From positions 248,001 to 312,000 of the forward strand of contig NZ_KB895541.1 of assembly GCF_000374925.1 (NCBI RefSeq): a DNA stretch of 64,000 nt, given 5' to 3'. The notes under the pieces are model-generated. The model was not told the DNA's origin. It searched no databases and saw only the letters and a list, made by a program, of their open reading frames with translations. The translations under genes were made by a program, and so were the position numbers. Source of the stretch: Arthrobacter sp. 131MFCol6.1. GTDB taxonomy: Bacteria; Actinomycetota; Actinomycetes; Actinomycetales; Micrococcaceae. Numbering within the stretch: the first letter of the stretch is position 1; each line of letters opens with the position of its first letter. Below are positions 24,985 through 33,607 of the stretch, piece after piece.

Positions 24985-25296
24985 CTAGGCCTCATCGCTG
25001 CCCCAGCGTCCTAGCGCGATGATCGCCTCACGCAAGGCAAGCCCGCGGTCGGTCAGCGCATAGGCCCGGGTGTTGTGCCGGAGGGGCAGACGGGACAATA
25101 CCCCGGCCCCCTCGAGCTCGCGCAGGCGGGTCGCGAGAATGTTCGTCGGCACTCCGAGGTCGCGCTGCAGATCGCCGTAGCGCTGCGGCCCGTCGAGCAG
25201 CCGCTCCACGATGAGCAGGGCCCACCGTGCTCCCACGACATCGAGGGCCGCGGCGAGGTCGCTCACTCGGTCGGATCGGCGTCCGGTTTCATCCAA
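24985..25296 (-). CDS. HxlR-family transcriptional regulator
   Basis: The 103-residue protein is a complete HxlR winged helix: DVVGARWALLIVERLLDGPQ, RYGDLQRDLGVPTNILATRL, GAGVLSRLPLRHNTRAYALT. Family members bind palindromic sites and often sense electrophiles or small metabolites. Its start overlaps the end of the VOC-protein gene by 34 bases, so the two are translated as a pair. It probably acts on the 23-bp palindrome upstream of that gene, giving autoregulation. No Cys sensor residue is present, which argues against thiol-based sensing. Confidence 0.88.
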   Translation of the reverse strand: MDETGRRSDRVSDLAAALDVVGARWALLIVERLLDGPQRYGDLQRDLGVPTNILATRLRELEGAGVLSRLPLRHNTRAYALTDRGLALREAIIALGRWGSDEA

Positions 25297-25676
25297 AACG
25301 GCGAATAGTGGTAGCCGTCAGGGTCGTCGAATTGGCGCTGGTACATGAAGGGGTAGTCGTCGGTTTCACCGATCCGCCCGCCGGCGGCGCCGGCGCGTTC
25401 GGTGAGCTCGTCGACCGCCTGACGGCTGCCGAGGTCGAACGAGACTGTGACCTTCGAGGGCGTATCGGGTCCGCCGACCAGCTCCTCGGCGCCGCCGACG
25501 CTCGCGTACATCTCGCGGCTGCCGAGCATGACGTACTGCTCGGGCGCGATCGCGAAGCATGACACGTTGTGATCGGACATTTCTGGGTTGAGGGTCCAGC
25601 CCAGGGCGGTGTAGAAGGCGGTCGCGCGCTCGACGCTCTCGACCGGGCAGGTGATGAAAAGGCTCATGCGGCTCAT
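25263..25676 (-). CDS. VOC-family (glyoxalase/bleomycin-resistance-like) protein
   Basis: The product (about 137 residues from MSRMSLFITCPVESVERATA) shows the VOC beta-alpha-beta-beta-beta repeat: FYTALGWTLNPEMSDHNVSC in the first half and VSFDLGSRQAVDELTERAGA then FDDPDGYHYSPFW in the second. The FDDPDGY ending is typical of PhnB-like or glyoxalase proteins, which act on small ligands, often with a metal. ATG codons at 25676 and 25667 are both possible; neither has a ribosome site. The first lies inside the operator palindrome, so a leaderless message is likely. It forms an operon with the HxlR gene. Confidence 0.82.
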   Translation of the reverse strand: MSRMSLFITCPVESVERATAFYTALGWTLNPEMSDHNVSCFAIAPEQYVMLGSREMYASVGGAEELVGGPDTPSKVTVSFDLGSRQAVDELTERAGAAGGRIGETDDYPFMYQRQFDDPDGYHYSPFWMKPDADPTE

Positions 25677-25696
25677 ACTTGCAAAATGCAAGTATG
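25674..25696. promoter_or_regulatory. Perfect 10+3+10 palindrome, probable HxlR operator
   Basis: CATACTTGCA and TGCAAGTATG flank AAA exactly at the start of the VOC/HxlR operon. HxlR-type operators commonly have an ACTT...AAGT form, as here. It overlaps the first ATG, so a bound repressor would block initiation. Confidence 0.7.
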
Positions 25697-26231
25697 ACGT
25701 CAAGATCTCGGCCGCACGGTCCGCAACCTGCAGGCGTGTAGGAGCACGTTCAGAAGGTACGGGCGAGTAATAGGGACCAGACCGTGCGTAAAGCATTGGC
25801 GCAGAGAGGGATCCCTCCGCGTGCATTTGAGGACGCCAACGATGGGCCCTGGTGAGACTTCTGCCGTGCTCGTCGGATAAATGAGGGTCTCGAAGCGGCT
25901 GGCGTGGATTACGGCGATAAGTGGCGTCGTCTTCGCAGGGCTAAAGGTCACCCTTGATTCCCGGCAGTTGTCAGGCCTTCCTGAGAGCCTTAGGTAGCAA
26001 GGCGCCGATAGGGAGTCCAGTGTATGCAGGGCTGGAATACGCTGCGCATCCCCACGTTGGGCGCAGCACGTCCCCTCGTCAGAGAGAGTTTCCGACACAG
26101 CCCACGTCCCCATATATCGGTATGGGCGACTGTCTCCGAGCTGTACCCATCCGCAGCACCGCATATGGAGCTGGCCGCGCTGCTGCGCGGCCAGCTCCTG
26201 GCATTTGATACCGAAGCCCGTACCGTCAGGC
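25697..26231. other. Gene-free region between the HxlR operon and the aryl-ketone locus
   Basis: No convincing gene is seen in about 535 bases; the long minus-strand frame (25700-26281) has no family features. It contains the terminator hairpin at 26167-26198 and must include the promoter of the leftward VOC/HxlR operon at its left edge. Confidence 0.4.
26167..26198 (-). terminator. Strong hairpin at the end of the kinase/carboxylase operon
   Basis: GGAGCTGGCCGCGC (26167-26180) pairs perfectly with GCGCGGCCAGCTCC (26185-26198) over a TGCT loop. It lies 34 bases beyond the stop of the last gene in the leftward operon. No long U tract follows, as is common in high-GC actinobacteria. Confidence 0.65.
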
Positions 26232-27317
26232 TCAGTGCTGGTGTGAGGCGTCGTGCGCGTGGGCAGGCGGAGCGGTAGCACCGGAGATGCTGCCGGTGAT
26301 CCAGGACATCATGCCCGCCGTTGCGTCGAACGCCGGTTTGCGGTCGGCATTGGACCAGACGGTCTCCGGACGGCACTGGAGCAGGATCAGGTTGCTGCCC
26401 TCGGGGAGCTCTTCGTCCACCGCGAATTCAATGTCCTGAGGTGCCTGATGGATGCGCTCCAGCTTCTTGCCGAGCGTAGCCAGCGCCACCACCTCGTCAT
26501 CCTGCAGGCACAACACATCGCGGCGTTCGGCAGGGACGTCCACCGGCGCGTCACCGCGGCGGTACTCGATGATCTTGTTGCCCACCACCCGGTCCGCGAT
26601 GCCGAGGCCGACCTTGTCCACCACAAAGCGGTCCGGTGTCACTTCACCGCCCACCACTGACAAGCCCAGGCCCCAGCTGGCTTCCATCACGATCTTGGAC
26701 CGGTCGCCGCTGGTGGGGCTAAGTGTGAACATCACGCCCGCGGCGCGGGCGCGCACGGTCTTCTGGATCACCACGGCCATCTCGATGGCATGCGGATCGA
26801 TCTCCTTCTCGGCGAGGTAGGAGAGGACCCGGCCGGCAAAGACGCTGACATAGCATTTGTGCACGTATTCGAGCACGGCATCCGCGCCGACGATGTCCAC
26901 CCACGTTTCGAACTCGCCGGCAAAGCTGGCGCCCACCGAGTCTTCCGCGGTGGCGCTGGACCGTACGGCGACGGCGATGTTGTCCACGCCGGTGTCCTCG
27001 CAGAGCTTGGCGTACGCTGCACGTATCGCGTTCGCTACCGAGTCGGGTAGGGGCATCCGGGTGAACCGTTCGCTAATGGCGCGGTCGGCGTCGTCGAACG
27101 CTGACTGCTCCCTGCTGGTACCCAGGCCGTCGAGCACCCCGCGGGTGAATTCCTGCAGGCCCCCTGTCTGGAGGTAGGCACGGTAGGCGGCCGCGGTCAC
27201 TGCAAAGCCGGGGGCAACGGGCAGCCCGGCGGCGGTCATTTGGGCCAGGCCCGCGGCCTTGCCGCCCACTTCCCGGACGTCCTGGCAGGCGGGGTCGTTG
27301 AATTCTCGGGTAAACAC
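26232..27317 (-). CDS. PEP-synthase-like aryl-ketone kinase, ATP-binding subunit
   Basis: The roughly 361-residue protein is the N-terminal (PPDK_N) ATP-grasp part of PEP synthase as a separate subunit: GGKAAGLAQMTAAGLPVAPG, VAVRSSATAEDSVGASFAGE, QKTVRARAAGVMFTLSP and a final LILLQCRPETVW. It ends in a His-rich tail (HAHDASHQH). Together with the next gene product it should phosphorylate an acceptor with ATP, as phenylphosphate synthase does and as HpeHI/AcvAB do with 4-hydroxyacetophenones. GTG at 27317 is chosen because AGGAG lies 8 bases before it; the large-subunit stop is 10 bases upstream. It is the last gene of the operon. Confidence 0.85.
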   Translation of the reverse strand: MFTREFNDPACQDVREVGGKAAGLAQMTAAGLPVAPGFAVTAAAYRAYLQTGGLQEFTRGVLDGLGTSREQSAFDDADRAISERFTRMPLPDSVANAIRAAYAKLCEDTGVDNIAVAVRSSATAEDSVGASFAGEFETWVDIVGADAVLEYVHKCYVSVFAGRVLSYLAEKEIDPHAIEMAVVIQKTVRARAAGVMFTLSPTSGDRSKIVMEASWGLGLSVVGGEVTPDRFVVDKVGLGIADRVVGNKIIEYRRGDAPVDVPAERRDVLCLQDDEVVALATLGKKLERIHQAPQDIEFAVDEELPEGSNLILLQCRPETVWSNADRKPAFDATAGMMSWITGSISGATAPPAHAHDASHQH

Positions 27318-27327
27318 GGTCAAACTC

Positions 27328-29217
27328 CTAGCGGACCGCTGCGGCGGTGTCAGTTGCACGGGTGGTGTCGGGGGCCGGTTCGAGGACGACGACGGTGCCC
27401 GCCTTGCCGTCGATCCGGACCCTTTGGCCGGTGGTCAGGCGGGCGGTGGCAAAGCCGGTTCCCACCACGGCGGGAATGCCGTATTCGCGGCAGACGATGG
27501 CGGCGTGGCACATCATGCCGCCGATGTCGGTAATGACTCCGGTGGCCACTGCGAAGGCCGCCGCCCAGGACGGAGCGGTAATCGGAGCCACCAGGATTTC
27601 ACCCGGCTGCAGGAGCGGCAGGTCTTTTTCGGAACGCAACACCCGGACGGGGCCCTCGACAATGCCGAGGGAGCCCGGGATGCCGTTGAGCTTGTCAGTG
27701 GCGCCGTCGGAGGCCCCGAGCCAGTCCTGCACGCGTTCGGTGGTCACGCCGTAGTTCATCACGGCGAACGGGTCCGTGACCTGCTGCGGCGGGATGCCGT
27801 AGGCGGGCGGGGCACTGGCGGCCTGGAGCGCCGCAACAATCGGGCGGCGGCGGGCGATTTCGGCCTGCCAGCGCTTCTTGCCACGTGCCGGGACGCCGAT
27901 CGCCCAGGAGTCCACGACATCGAACAGTGCGGTGTCCAGCTCGAAGCGGTTCAGGTAGAACATGTCCTCGGCAGTGTCGAGGAAGCCGGCATCCACCAGG
28001 AAACGGGCCAGGTCCCACGCCTTTTCCCAGAAAACCTTGTGGGACCAGTGCTCCACGTAGATGTTGTGCTCTTCGATGTAGGGGAAGACCTTCCGGGCGA
28101 GGCCGAGCAGTTCGTCGAACTGCCGTGCCTCATCGCCGGTGAGGAGGGCGCGGTATTCGTCCACGATCTCGTCCCGTTCGTCGCGGAGCCGCTCGATGGG
28201 CCGGGAGATGTCTTCGCCCGCGGCGATCTTGACCGCATACCGGGAGATGCCTTGCAGGGGGATGGAGAGGTCGCTTGCCCAGGTTTCCTGGTCGTGGGTG
28301 AAACCGTACTCGGCAAAGTAGTTGAACCAGGGGTCCTTGGCCTCTTCGAACGCGGCCAGCCAGGTCCGGCCGTTGGTTGTTTCGGCCAGAGCGGCCAGGA
28401 TGGCTTCCGGGCCGCTGTCGCCGGTGATGATGCTGTTCAGGTCGAGTTCGTGGGAGAGCGCGGCGAGCTTGCGCAGTTCGTCGTCCGGGCGGAAGGCGAG
28501 GACATCGACGCCGGCCACCATGCGGGAGATGGACTGCTCGCTGATGAGCGGGAAGGCCTGCTTGCAGAACTGGAAGAAGGTGATGTAGCCGCCGTAGCCC
28601 AGGTTCAGGAATTCGAAGTGGTACTGCCAGATGGAGAAGAATTCATCGATCAGCCGGTGGTAGTTCTCGATGACAGCCATGGCCGAGGACCGGCCGCGCG
28701 CTTCGGTGACAACCTCGGCGGGGTCGTATTCGGTCAGGCGGGGGAACTCGATGGTGCGCAGGGAATCGATGGCGCCTTCCATCTTGGTCTTCCACTTGCC
28801 GTACAGCTCGTCCCAGTTGGCGTAGTAGTAGCCGGCGCGTTCCTGGAAAATGGCCACGCGCTCCTGGATCCGCGCGGGGTCCTCAACGCCCAGCGGCGAG
28901 ATGTAGACATACCCGTTGACCACGCGGACGTCCAGGCCCAGCGACACCGGCAGGGCGAAGATGCGGGTGCTGAACGTTCCGACGCCCAGGTACACGGCTT
29001 CGGCGCCGATGCTGTCGAAGGGGTGGCAGCCGCGGGACCAGTGCATGGTGTCAGCGAACCAGAACTGGGCGTTCTCGTGCTCGGTGGTTTCCTCCGAGGG
29101 GACCAGGTAGTACGGGTACATCGACTCCCAGCCTTCCCCTCCGGCCGGGGCCTGGGATTCGTTGAAGAAGGGGAAACGTGCTGTGCTGCCCGGGGTGGTT
29201 CCTGCGGTGTCGGTCAT
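27328..29217 (-). CDS. PEP-synthase-like aryl-ketone kinase, phosphohistidine subunit
   Basis: The 629-residue product has a long helical N-terminal substrate region (GWESMYPYYLVPSEETTEHE, QYHFEFLNLGYGGYITFFQF) and a C-terminal PEP-utiliser mobile domain. In that domain GGMMCHAAIVCREYGIPAVV holds the phosphorylated His. About 70 kDa here plus 40 kDa in the partner is the same split as phenylphosphate synthase and the HpeHI/AcvAB kinases, which attach phosphate to the phenolic OH before carboxylation. The gene overlaps the upstream phosphatase gene by ATGA. It shows no similarity to the pyruvate-binding part of true PEP synthase. Confidence 0.85.
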   Translation of the reverse strand: MTDTAGTTPGSTARFPFFNESQAPAGGEGWESMYPYYLVPSEETTEHENAQFWFADTMHWSRGCHPFDSIGAEAVYLGVGTFSTRIFALPVSLGLDVRVVNGYVYISPLGVEDPARIQERVAIFQERAGYYYANWDELYGKWKTKMEGAIDSLRTIEFPRLTEYDPAEVVTEARGRSSAMAVIENYHRLIDEFFSIWQYHFEFLNLGYGGYITFFQFCKQAFPLISEQSISRMVAGVDVLAFRPDDELRKLAALSHELDLNSIITGDSGPEAILAALAETTNGRTWLAAFEEAKDPWFNYFAEYGFTHDQETWASDLSIPLQGISRYAVKIAAGEDISRPIERLRDERDEIVDEYRALLTGDEARQFDELLGLARKVFPYIEEHNIYVEHWSHKVFWEKAWDLARFLVDAGFLDTAEDMFYLNRFELDTALFDVVDSWAIGVPARGKKRWQAEIARRRPIVAALQAASAPPAYGIPPQQVTDPFAVMNYGVTTERVQDWLGASDGATDKLNGIPGSLGIVEGPVRVLRSEKDLPLLQPGEILVAPITAPSWAAAFAVATGVITDIGGMMCHAAIVCREYGIPAVVGTGFATARLTTGQRVRIDGKAGTVVVLEPAPDTTRATDTAAAVR

Positions 29218-30071
29218 GATGTGGCTCCTTGCGACAGTGAAAGGGAGGGTGTGAGGAATTCAAGCAGTTCGGCGACGTCGGCCAGGGCGAGATCCGGCCT
29301 GGCGGCGCCTTCGAGCGTGGCGAGCAGTCCGGGAGATGTTGCTCCGGAGAGCACCAGGGCGCTGTTGGCACCCATGGACCTGGCCAGGTCGATTTCGACG
29401 GTGGCGTCGCCCACCACGGTGACCTCGGCGGCGGGAAGGCCCAGCCGGCGCAGCAGGGTTTCGCCCAGGGCGGCAGAGGGTTTTCCGACGACCTGCGGAA
29501 CGGCGCCGGCAGCCCAGCCGACGGCGTTGGCAATGGCTGCCGAGACGCACACGGATTTGCCGAGGCCGCCATGGAACCAGGGCACGTCCACGGTGGTGTA
29601 GAGCGGGGCACCGGCGTCGACGGCCAGGCTGGCCGCGTTGATCTGTTCAGTGCTGTACCCGTTTGCGGCCCCGACCACCACGACGTCGGCCAGTTCCGGT
29701 TGCGCGGGATCGGCCAGATTGACGCCCAGGCTGCGCAATGGGGCGGTCAGACCCTCCGCTCCGAGCGCCAGCACCCGGGCCCCAGGGTGGCGGTGGGCAA
29801 TATAGTCGGCGGCTGCGCTGCCAGCGGTAGCGAAATCCTCGTCGCGGATATCGATTCCCTGAGAGCGGAGATGGGCGGCGTATTCGGCCGGGGTCTTCTC
29901 CGAGGCGTTGGTGCAGACAACGACGGCGTGTCCGGCAGCGTACAGCGCTGCCACCAGCCCCGCGGCGCCCGGCATGGCCTCCCCGCCGGCACCGCCGGCG
30001 CGCTTTGTGCGCATCAGGCAACCGTCGACATCCAGTACCCAGCCGTGGGAATGTTCAATGGCGTTGCTCAT
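29214..30071 (-). CDS. HAD-family phosphatase of the aryl-ketone locus (HpeD-like)
   Basis: The 285-residue protein is a NagD/p-nitrophenyl-phosphatase-type HAD enzyme: LDVDGCL (catalytic Asp pair), VVVCTNASEKTPAEYAAHL (second motif), VVGKPS (Lys) and VGDATVEIDLARSMGANS (Mg-binding acids). In the Hpe/Acv route a phosphatase (HpeD, AcvF) removes the temporary phosphate after, or around, the carboxylation step; operon position between kinase and carboxylase supports that role. Its ends overlap both neighbours by ATGA, so translation is coupled. Assignment to HpeD function is by context, not by direct sequence comparison. Confidence 0.82.
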   Translation of the reverse strand: MSNAIEHSHGWVLDVDGCLMRTKRAGGAGGEAMPGAAGLVAALYAAGHAVVVCTNASEKTPAEYAAHLRSQGIDIRDEDFATAGSAAADYIAHRHPGARVLALGAEGLTAPLRSLGVNLADPAQPELADVVVVGAANGYSTEQINAASLAVDAGAPLYTTVDVPWFHGGLGKSVCVSAAIANAVGWAAGAVPQVVGKPSAALGETLLRRLGLPAAEVTVVGDATVEIDLARSMGANSALVLSGATSPGLLATLEGAARPDLALADVAELLEFLTPSLSLSQGATS

Positions 30072-31585
30072 GCCGTGACCTCCTGTGCGGCGCTGCCGCC
30101 TGTTGTACCAACTACTGCGGCACCAACGTTGTCGGAAGGGCCGCGTTGAATGGAAAATTTCGTGGTGCCGTCGGTGATGGACACCGAGGTGGAGGGCCGG
30201 TCATTCACTGCTGCGAGCAGCCGCTGCAGCGTTGACGTGGCCGAATACTTCTTCGCGGCGTACATGGTGTCCACCTGCTCGGCCGGCATGACCGCCCGGA
30301 GCAGCAGTTCCTCGTCGCTGATGGTGGCGCCGAAGCGCCGCCGCAAGTCCGCGATGGTCACGTCGCCGCCGTCGTTGATGGGCTGTTGTCCGCGCTTGGT
30401 GGCCATGGCACGGTCCATCAGCTCAGGGTTCACCGCCCCGGGCAACGGGCCGAAATCGCCGCGCAGCAGGTCGATGACCTCATCGGAAAGCTGCTTGTAC
30501 CGTTCACCCGTGATGACGTTCAGAGTGGCCTGGGTGACGATGTATTGGGCAAAAGGTGTCATCACGATCGGCCAGCCAAGGTCCTCGCGGACCTGGACGG
30601 ATTCCTCGATCACCTGGTCGAACAGGTCAGCGCGCCGGATTTCACCGAGCTGCCGCCGGGTGGTGGACTGCACCCCGCCGGGAATGGTGTGCCGGTAATA
30701 GGCCTCGTCGTACTCATTGGGGCTGCCGGCGGGCAGGTTCTTGATCCGCCCCTGGCGCTGCAGGTAGGCCGACGCTTTGGCCATGGCGTCCAGGTCCACG
30801 TTGACGTTGTGGCCGCGGGCCCGAAGGTTATGGACCAGGCGCTGGGCTTCCGGGTGCGAACTCCCGTTGGCGAGCGGGGGCAGGGCGCAGTGGATAGTGT
30901 CGATGCCCAAGTCTGCCGCGTCCAGGACGGTGATGGGGGACAGGCCAGTGGTGCTGTGCGAGTGGATCTCATTCAGACGGGTGGAAGTCAGGCTGGACTG
31001 CAGCAGCGGGACCAGGCTCTTCACCCGGTCCGGCGTCAGCAGCCCTGCCGGGTCCTTCAGGTAGACGCTGTCGATGGCGTCGCAGTCGTCGAGTTCCTTG
31101 GCCTTGGTGGCGAAGTATTCGTCCGTGTGGACGGGGCTCGTGGTGTAGCAGATCCCGCCGATGACTTCTTCGAAGCCGACGCGCTTGGCCATCTCGGCAG
31201 TACGCTTGGCACCGTCCATGTCATGCATGGGATCGATTACCCAGAGCCGCTTGACGCCGTTGCGGACCAGCAGCCGGAAGGCAAGTTCGAACACGGCGTC
31301 CGGGGTGCGGTGGAACGAGATGAACCGTTTGCCCGTTGTGAGGAAGCCTAGCTGCGTGTTGGGCATCAGGTCGCGAGCGGCCCGCAACCGTTCCCAGGGA
31401 TCCTCCTGGTGGTACCGCACGGCGGTGGCCATGAGGGTGCTGGAGACCAGTTCGATGGCATGGTAGCCCACCTGGTCCAGCAGGGGAGCAACGCCCTGGA
31501 CCATGCGTGTGGTGACTCCGGTGGCACCCCAGATGCTTTGGTTGCCGTCCCGCAGGGAGACGTCGACGAGTTTGACGTCGGTCAT
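30068..31585 (-). CDS. Biotin-dependent carboxylase, carboxyltransferase subunit
   Basis: The 505-residue protein is a pyruvate-carboxylase/oxaloacetate-decarboxylase-type carboxyltransferase TIM barrel: VDVSLRDGNQSIWGATGVTT, metal-binding HSHSTTGL, and YLKDPAGLL with the expected carbamylated Lys. A C-terminal helical part (GDFGPLPGAVNPELMDRAMA) follows. It lacks the biotin domain, which is a separate subunit here. In HpeCBA/AcvCDE the equivalent subunit carboxylates the methyl group of the phosphorylated aryl ketone, giving a beta-keto acid. ATGA overlaps join it to the phosphatase and biotin-carboxylase genes. Confidence 0.88.
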   Translation of the reverse strand: MTDVKLVDVSLRDGNQSIWGATGVTTRMVQGVAPLLDQVGYHAIELVSSTLMATAVRYHQEDPWERLRAARDLMPNTQLGFLTTGKRFISFHRTPDAVFELAFRLLVRNGVKRLWVIDPMHDMDGAKRTAEMAKRVGFEEVIGGICYTTSPVHTDEYFATKAKELDDCDAIDSVYLKDPAGLLTPDRVKSLVPLLQSSLTSTRLNEIHSHSTTGLSPITVLDAADLGIDTIHCALPPLANGSSHPEAQRLVHNLRARGHNVNVDLDAMAKASAYLQRQGRIKNLPAGSPNEYDEAYYRHTIPGGVQSTTRRQLGEIRRADLFDQVIEESVQVREDLGWPIVMTPFAQYIVTQATLNVITGERYKQLSDEVIDLLRGDFGPLPGAVNPELMDRAMATKRGQQPINDGGDVTIADLRRRFGATISDEELLLRAVMPAEQVDTMYAAKKYSATSTLQRLLAAVNDRPSTSVSITDGTTKFSIQRGPSDNVGAAVVGTTGGSAAQEVTA

Positions 31586-32934
31586 GAGTTCACCTTTTCC
31601 GTCAGCAGTTCATTGAGCCAGTGGGTGGTGACCGTGTTGTGCTGGAAGACTGGATGGGCCAGAATCCGGGACAGCAGCGGCAAGGAGGTGGTAACGCCTT
31701 CGATTTCGAAGGCTGCCAGGGCCTGTTCCATCCGTTCGATGGCGGCGGCGCGGTCCGGTGCCCAGGCGATCTGCTTGGCCATCAGCGCGTCGTAGAACGG
31801 CGGGAAGCGGTAGCCCTCATAGATATGCGTGTCGAGCCTGAGTCCGCCGGCGGCAGAAGGGCGCCAGCGCGTGACGGTTCCCGGTGAGGGCCGCAAGTCG
31901 TTTTCCGGGTCCTGAGCTGTGATGCGGCATTCGATGGCATTTCCGGTCAGGGTGATGTCTGACTGGGTGAAGGACAGTGGCTCACCCAGGGCCGCGAGCA
32001 GCTGTTCTCGGACCAGGTCGACGCCGGTGATCGCCTCGGTGACAGGGTGCTCCACCTGCACCCGCGGATTTACTTCCAGGAAGGCCAGCGAATCACGCTG
32101 TACGTCGTAGAGGAACTCCACGGTTCCCAGGCCAACATAATCCAGGGCCTCGGCGATCCGGAGGGCACTCTGGTAGAGGAGTGCGCGGGTGGCCTCGGGG
32201 AGGGCGGTGCAGGGTGCTTCCTCCACGACCTTCTGGTAGCGGTATTGCACCGAACATTCCCGCTCGCCGAGGTGGACGCGGTGGCCGTGGCGGTCTCCGA
32301 GGATCTGGACCTCCACGTGCTTGGCGTCCTGGACGAACCGTTCAAGGAACACTGTGCCGTCCCCGAAGGAGGCTTCCGCCTCGGAGGATGCCAGCTGCCA
32401 GGCCTCGGCCAGTTCCATTGTGCTTTCCACGAGTTTCATGCCGCGGCCGCCGCCGCCGTGGGCTGCCTTGATGAGTACCGGGTAGCCGATGCGTTCGGCC
32501 AGCTGCTGGACTTCCTCGGCCGTTTGGGCGGTGCCGCCTGCAGAGACGGGGACGTCCACGGATTCGGCCAGCCGCCGGGCCGTCAGCTTGTCTCCCAGCG
32601 CTCGCAGGGCTTCGGGTGACGGACCCACGAAGGTCAGCCCGTTCTCGGCACATATTTCGGCGAAGGCCGGTCGTTCGGAGAGGAAGCCGTAGCCAGGGTG
32701 GATCGCGGTGCAGCCGGTTGAGATGGCGGCCTGGACGACGGCGTTCATGTTCAGGTAGCTGTCTGCGGGCCGGGGCCCTCCAATGGTGACCACGCGGCCG
32801 GCCCGCCGGGCACCCAGGGTGTCTTTGTCCGCGGAGGAGACGCCGAGGACGGTGTCGTAGCCGAGCCGGTCGCAGGCCTCAATGATGCGGACAGCTATCT
32901 CTCCGCGGTTTGCCACGAAGATGCGGTGCTTCAT
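31582..32934 (-). CDS. Biotin carboxylase subunit
   Basis: The product from MKHRIFVANRGEIAVRIIEA is a standard 450-residue biotin carboxylase: AIHPGYGFLSERPAFAEICA, the ATP-loop HGGGGRGMK, and EVNPRVQVEHPVTEAITGVD with the catalytic Arg. It carboxylates biotin on the carrier protein with ATP and bicarbonate. The ATG at 32934 overlaps the stop of the carrier gene (ATGA), which fixes the start; the longer frame to 33066 is only the overlapping carrier-gene region. It acts with the transferase and carrier encoded on either side. Confidence 0.92.
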   Translation of the reverse strand: MKHRIFVANRGEIAVRIIEACDRLGYDTVLGVSSADKDTLGARRAGRVVTIGGPRPADSYLNMNAVVQAAISTGCTAIHPGYGFLSERPAFAEICAENGLTFVGPSPEALRALGDKLTARRLAESVDVPVSAGGTAQTAEEVQQLAERIGYPVLIKAAHGGGGRGMKLVESTMELAEAWQLASSEAEASFGDGTVFLERFVQDAKHVEVQILGDRHGHRVHLGERECSVQYRYQKVVEEAPCTALPEATRALLYQSALRIAEALDYVGLGTVEFLYDVQRDSLAFLEVNPRVQVEHPVTEAITGVDLVREQLLAALGEPLSFTQSDITLTGNAIECRITAQDPENDLRPSPGTVTRWRPSAAGGLRLDTHIYEGYRFPPFYDALMAKQIAWAPDRAAAIERMEQALAAFEIEGVTTSLPLLSRILAHPVFQHNTVTTHWLNELLTEKVNS

Positions 32935-33476
32935 GAGGTGGCCCGGATGGCGAACAGCGGCTGCTCGAATTCCACCAGGTCGCCGTCCTTCACGAAGACG
33001 GCAGCCACCTCGCCTGCTGCACCTGCGGTCACGGAGTTCATGAGCTTCATGACTTCGACAATGCACAGCACGGCATCGGCGGACACCGCATCGCCCACCT
33101 GGACGAACGAGGGCTCGCCCGGTTTGGGTGCCCCATAGTACGTGCCGAGCATCGGCGAGGTGACCAGGATGTGTCCGGCCGGAAGCGCGTCAGGGCTCAT
33201 GGCGGGGGAGTGTCCGTTTGATGTGACGACGGCGGGAGCTGGCGCCGCAGGCGAAGGTGCGGCTGCCGGCTCTGCTGGCTGCGCGGCCACCGGCGGCGTT
33301 GCAGCGGGGGCCGCGACCGCGACGGCGGCAGCAGGGGACTGGATTGCGCCCTCCGGAATATGGCCGCCCCTGCGTACGTGCAGCCGCAGTTCACCTTTCT
33401 CATACAAAAAATCTGTGAACTCGGTCTTGTCCAGCTGCTCGATAATCGCAGCCAGTTCCTCCAGGTCAATGTCCAT
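32931..33476 (-). CDS. Biotin carboxyl carrier protein
   Basis: The roughly 181-residue protein starts MDIDLEELAAIIEQLDKTEF, has an Ala/Pro linker and a C-terminal biotinyl domain with the biotin-accepting Lys in VEVMKLMNSVTAG (EVMKL instead of the usual EAMKM). The N-terminal region matches acetyl-CoA-carboxylase-type AccB carriers. AGAAGGAC lies upstream of ATG 33476. It is the first gene of the leftward operon, directly after the IclR gene and its downstream palindrome, so operon control starts here. Confidence 0.9.
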   Translation of the reverse strand: MDIDLEELAAIIEQLDKTEFTDFLYEKGELRLHVRRGGHIPEGAIQSPAAAVAVAAPAATPPVAAQPAEPAAAPSPAAPAPAVVTSNGHSPAMSPDALPAGHILVTSPMLGTYYGAPKPGEPSFVQVGDAVSADAVLCIVEVMKLMNSVTAGAAGEVAAVFVKDGDLVEFEQPLFAIRATS

Positions 33477-33569
33477 GTGCGGAATGTCCTTCTGTAACGC
33501 CTGTCCTCGTTGATCAGGCCCGAATGTGGTGTGTGCCACTTATTCAAAGCGTAGGAAGGCGTCCCGGTA

Positions 33570-33605
33570 TGCGCAACGGAATCTGAAGAGATTCCGCTGT
33601 GCGCA
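33570..33605. promoter_or_regulatory. Inverted repeat before the carboxylase operon, probable IclR operator
   Basis: TGCGCA-A-CGGAATCT and AGATTCCG-CTG-TGCGCA form a large, slightly asymmetric inverted repeat about 94 bases upstream of the carrier gene, just after the stop of the IclR gene. IclR-family regulators bind such palindromes in the promoters of catabolic operons. Confidence 0.55.
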
Positions 33606-33607
33606 AT

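Noticed and set aside
27259-29601. 780-codon plus-strand open frame
   Set aside because: It mirrors the kinase large-subunit gene on the other strand, lacks domain features and has no plausible start.
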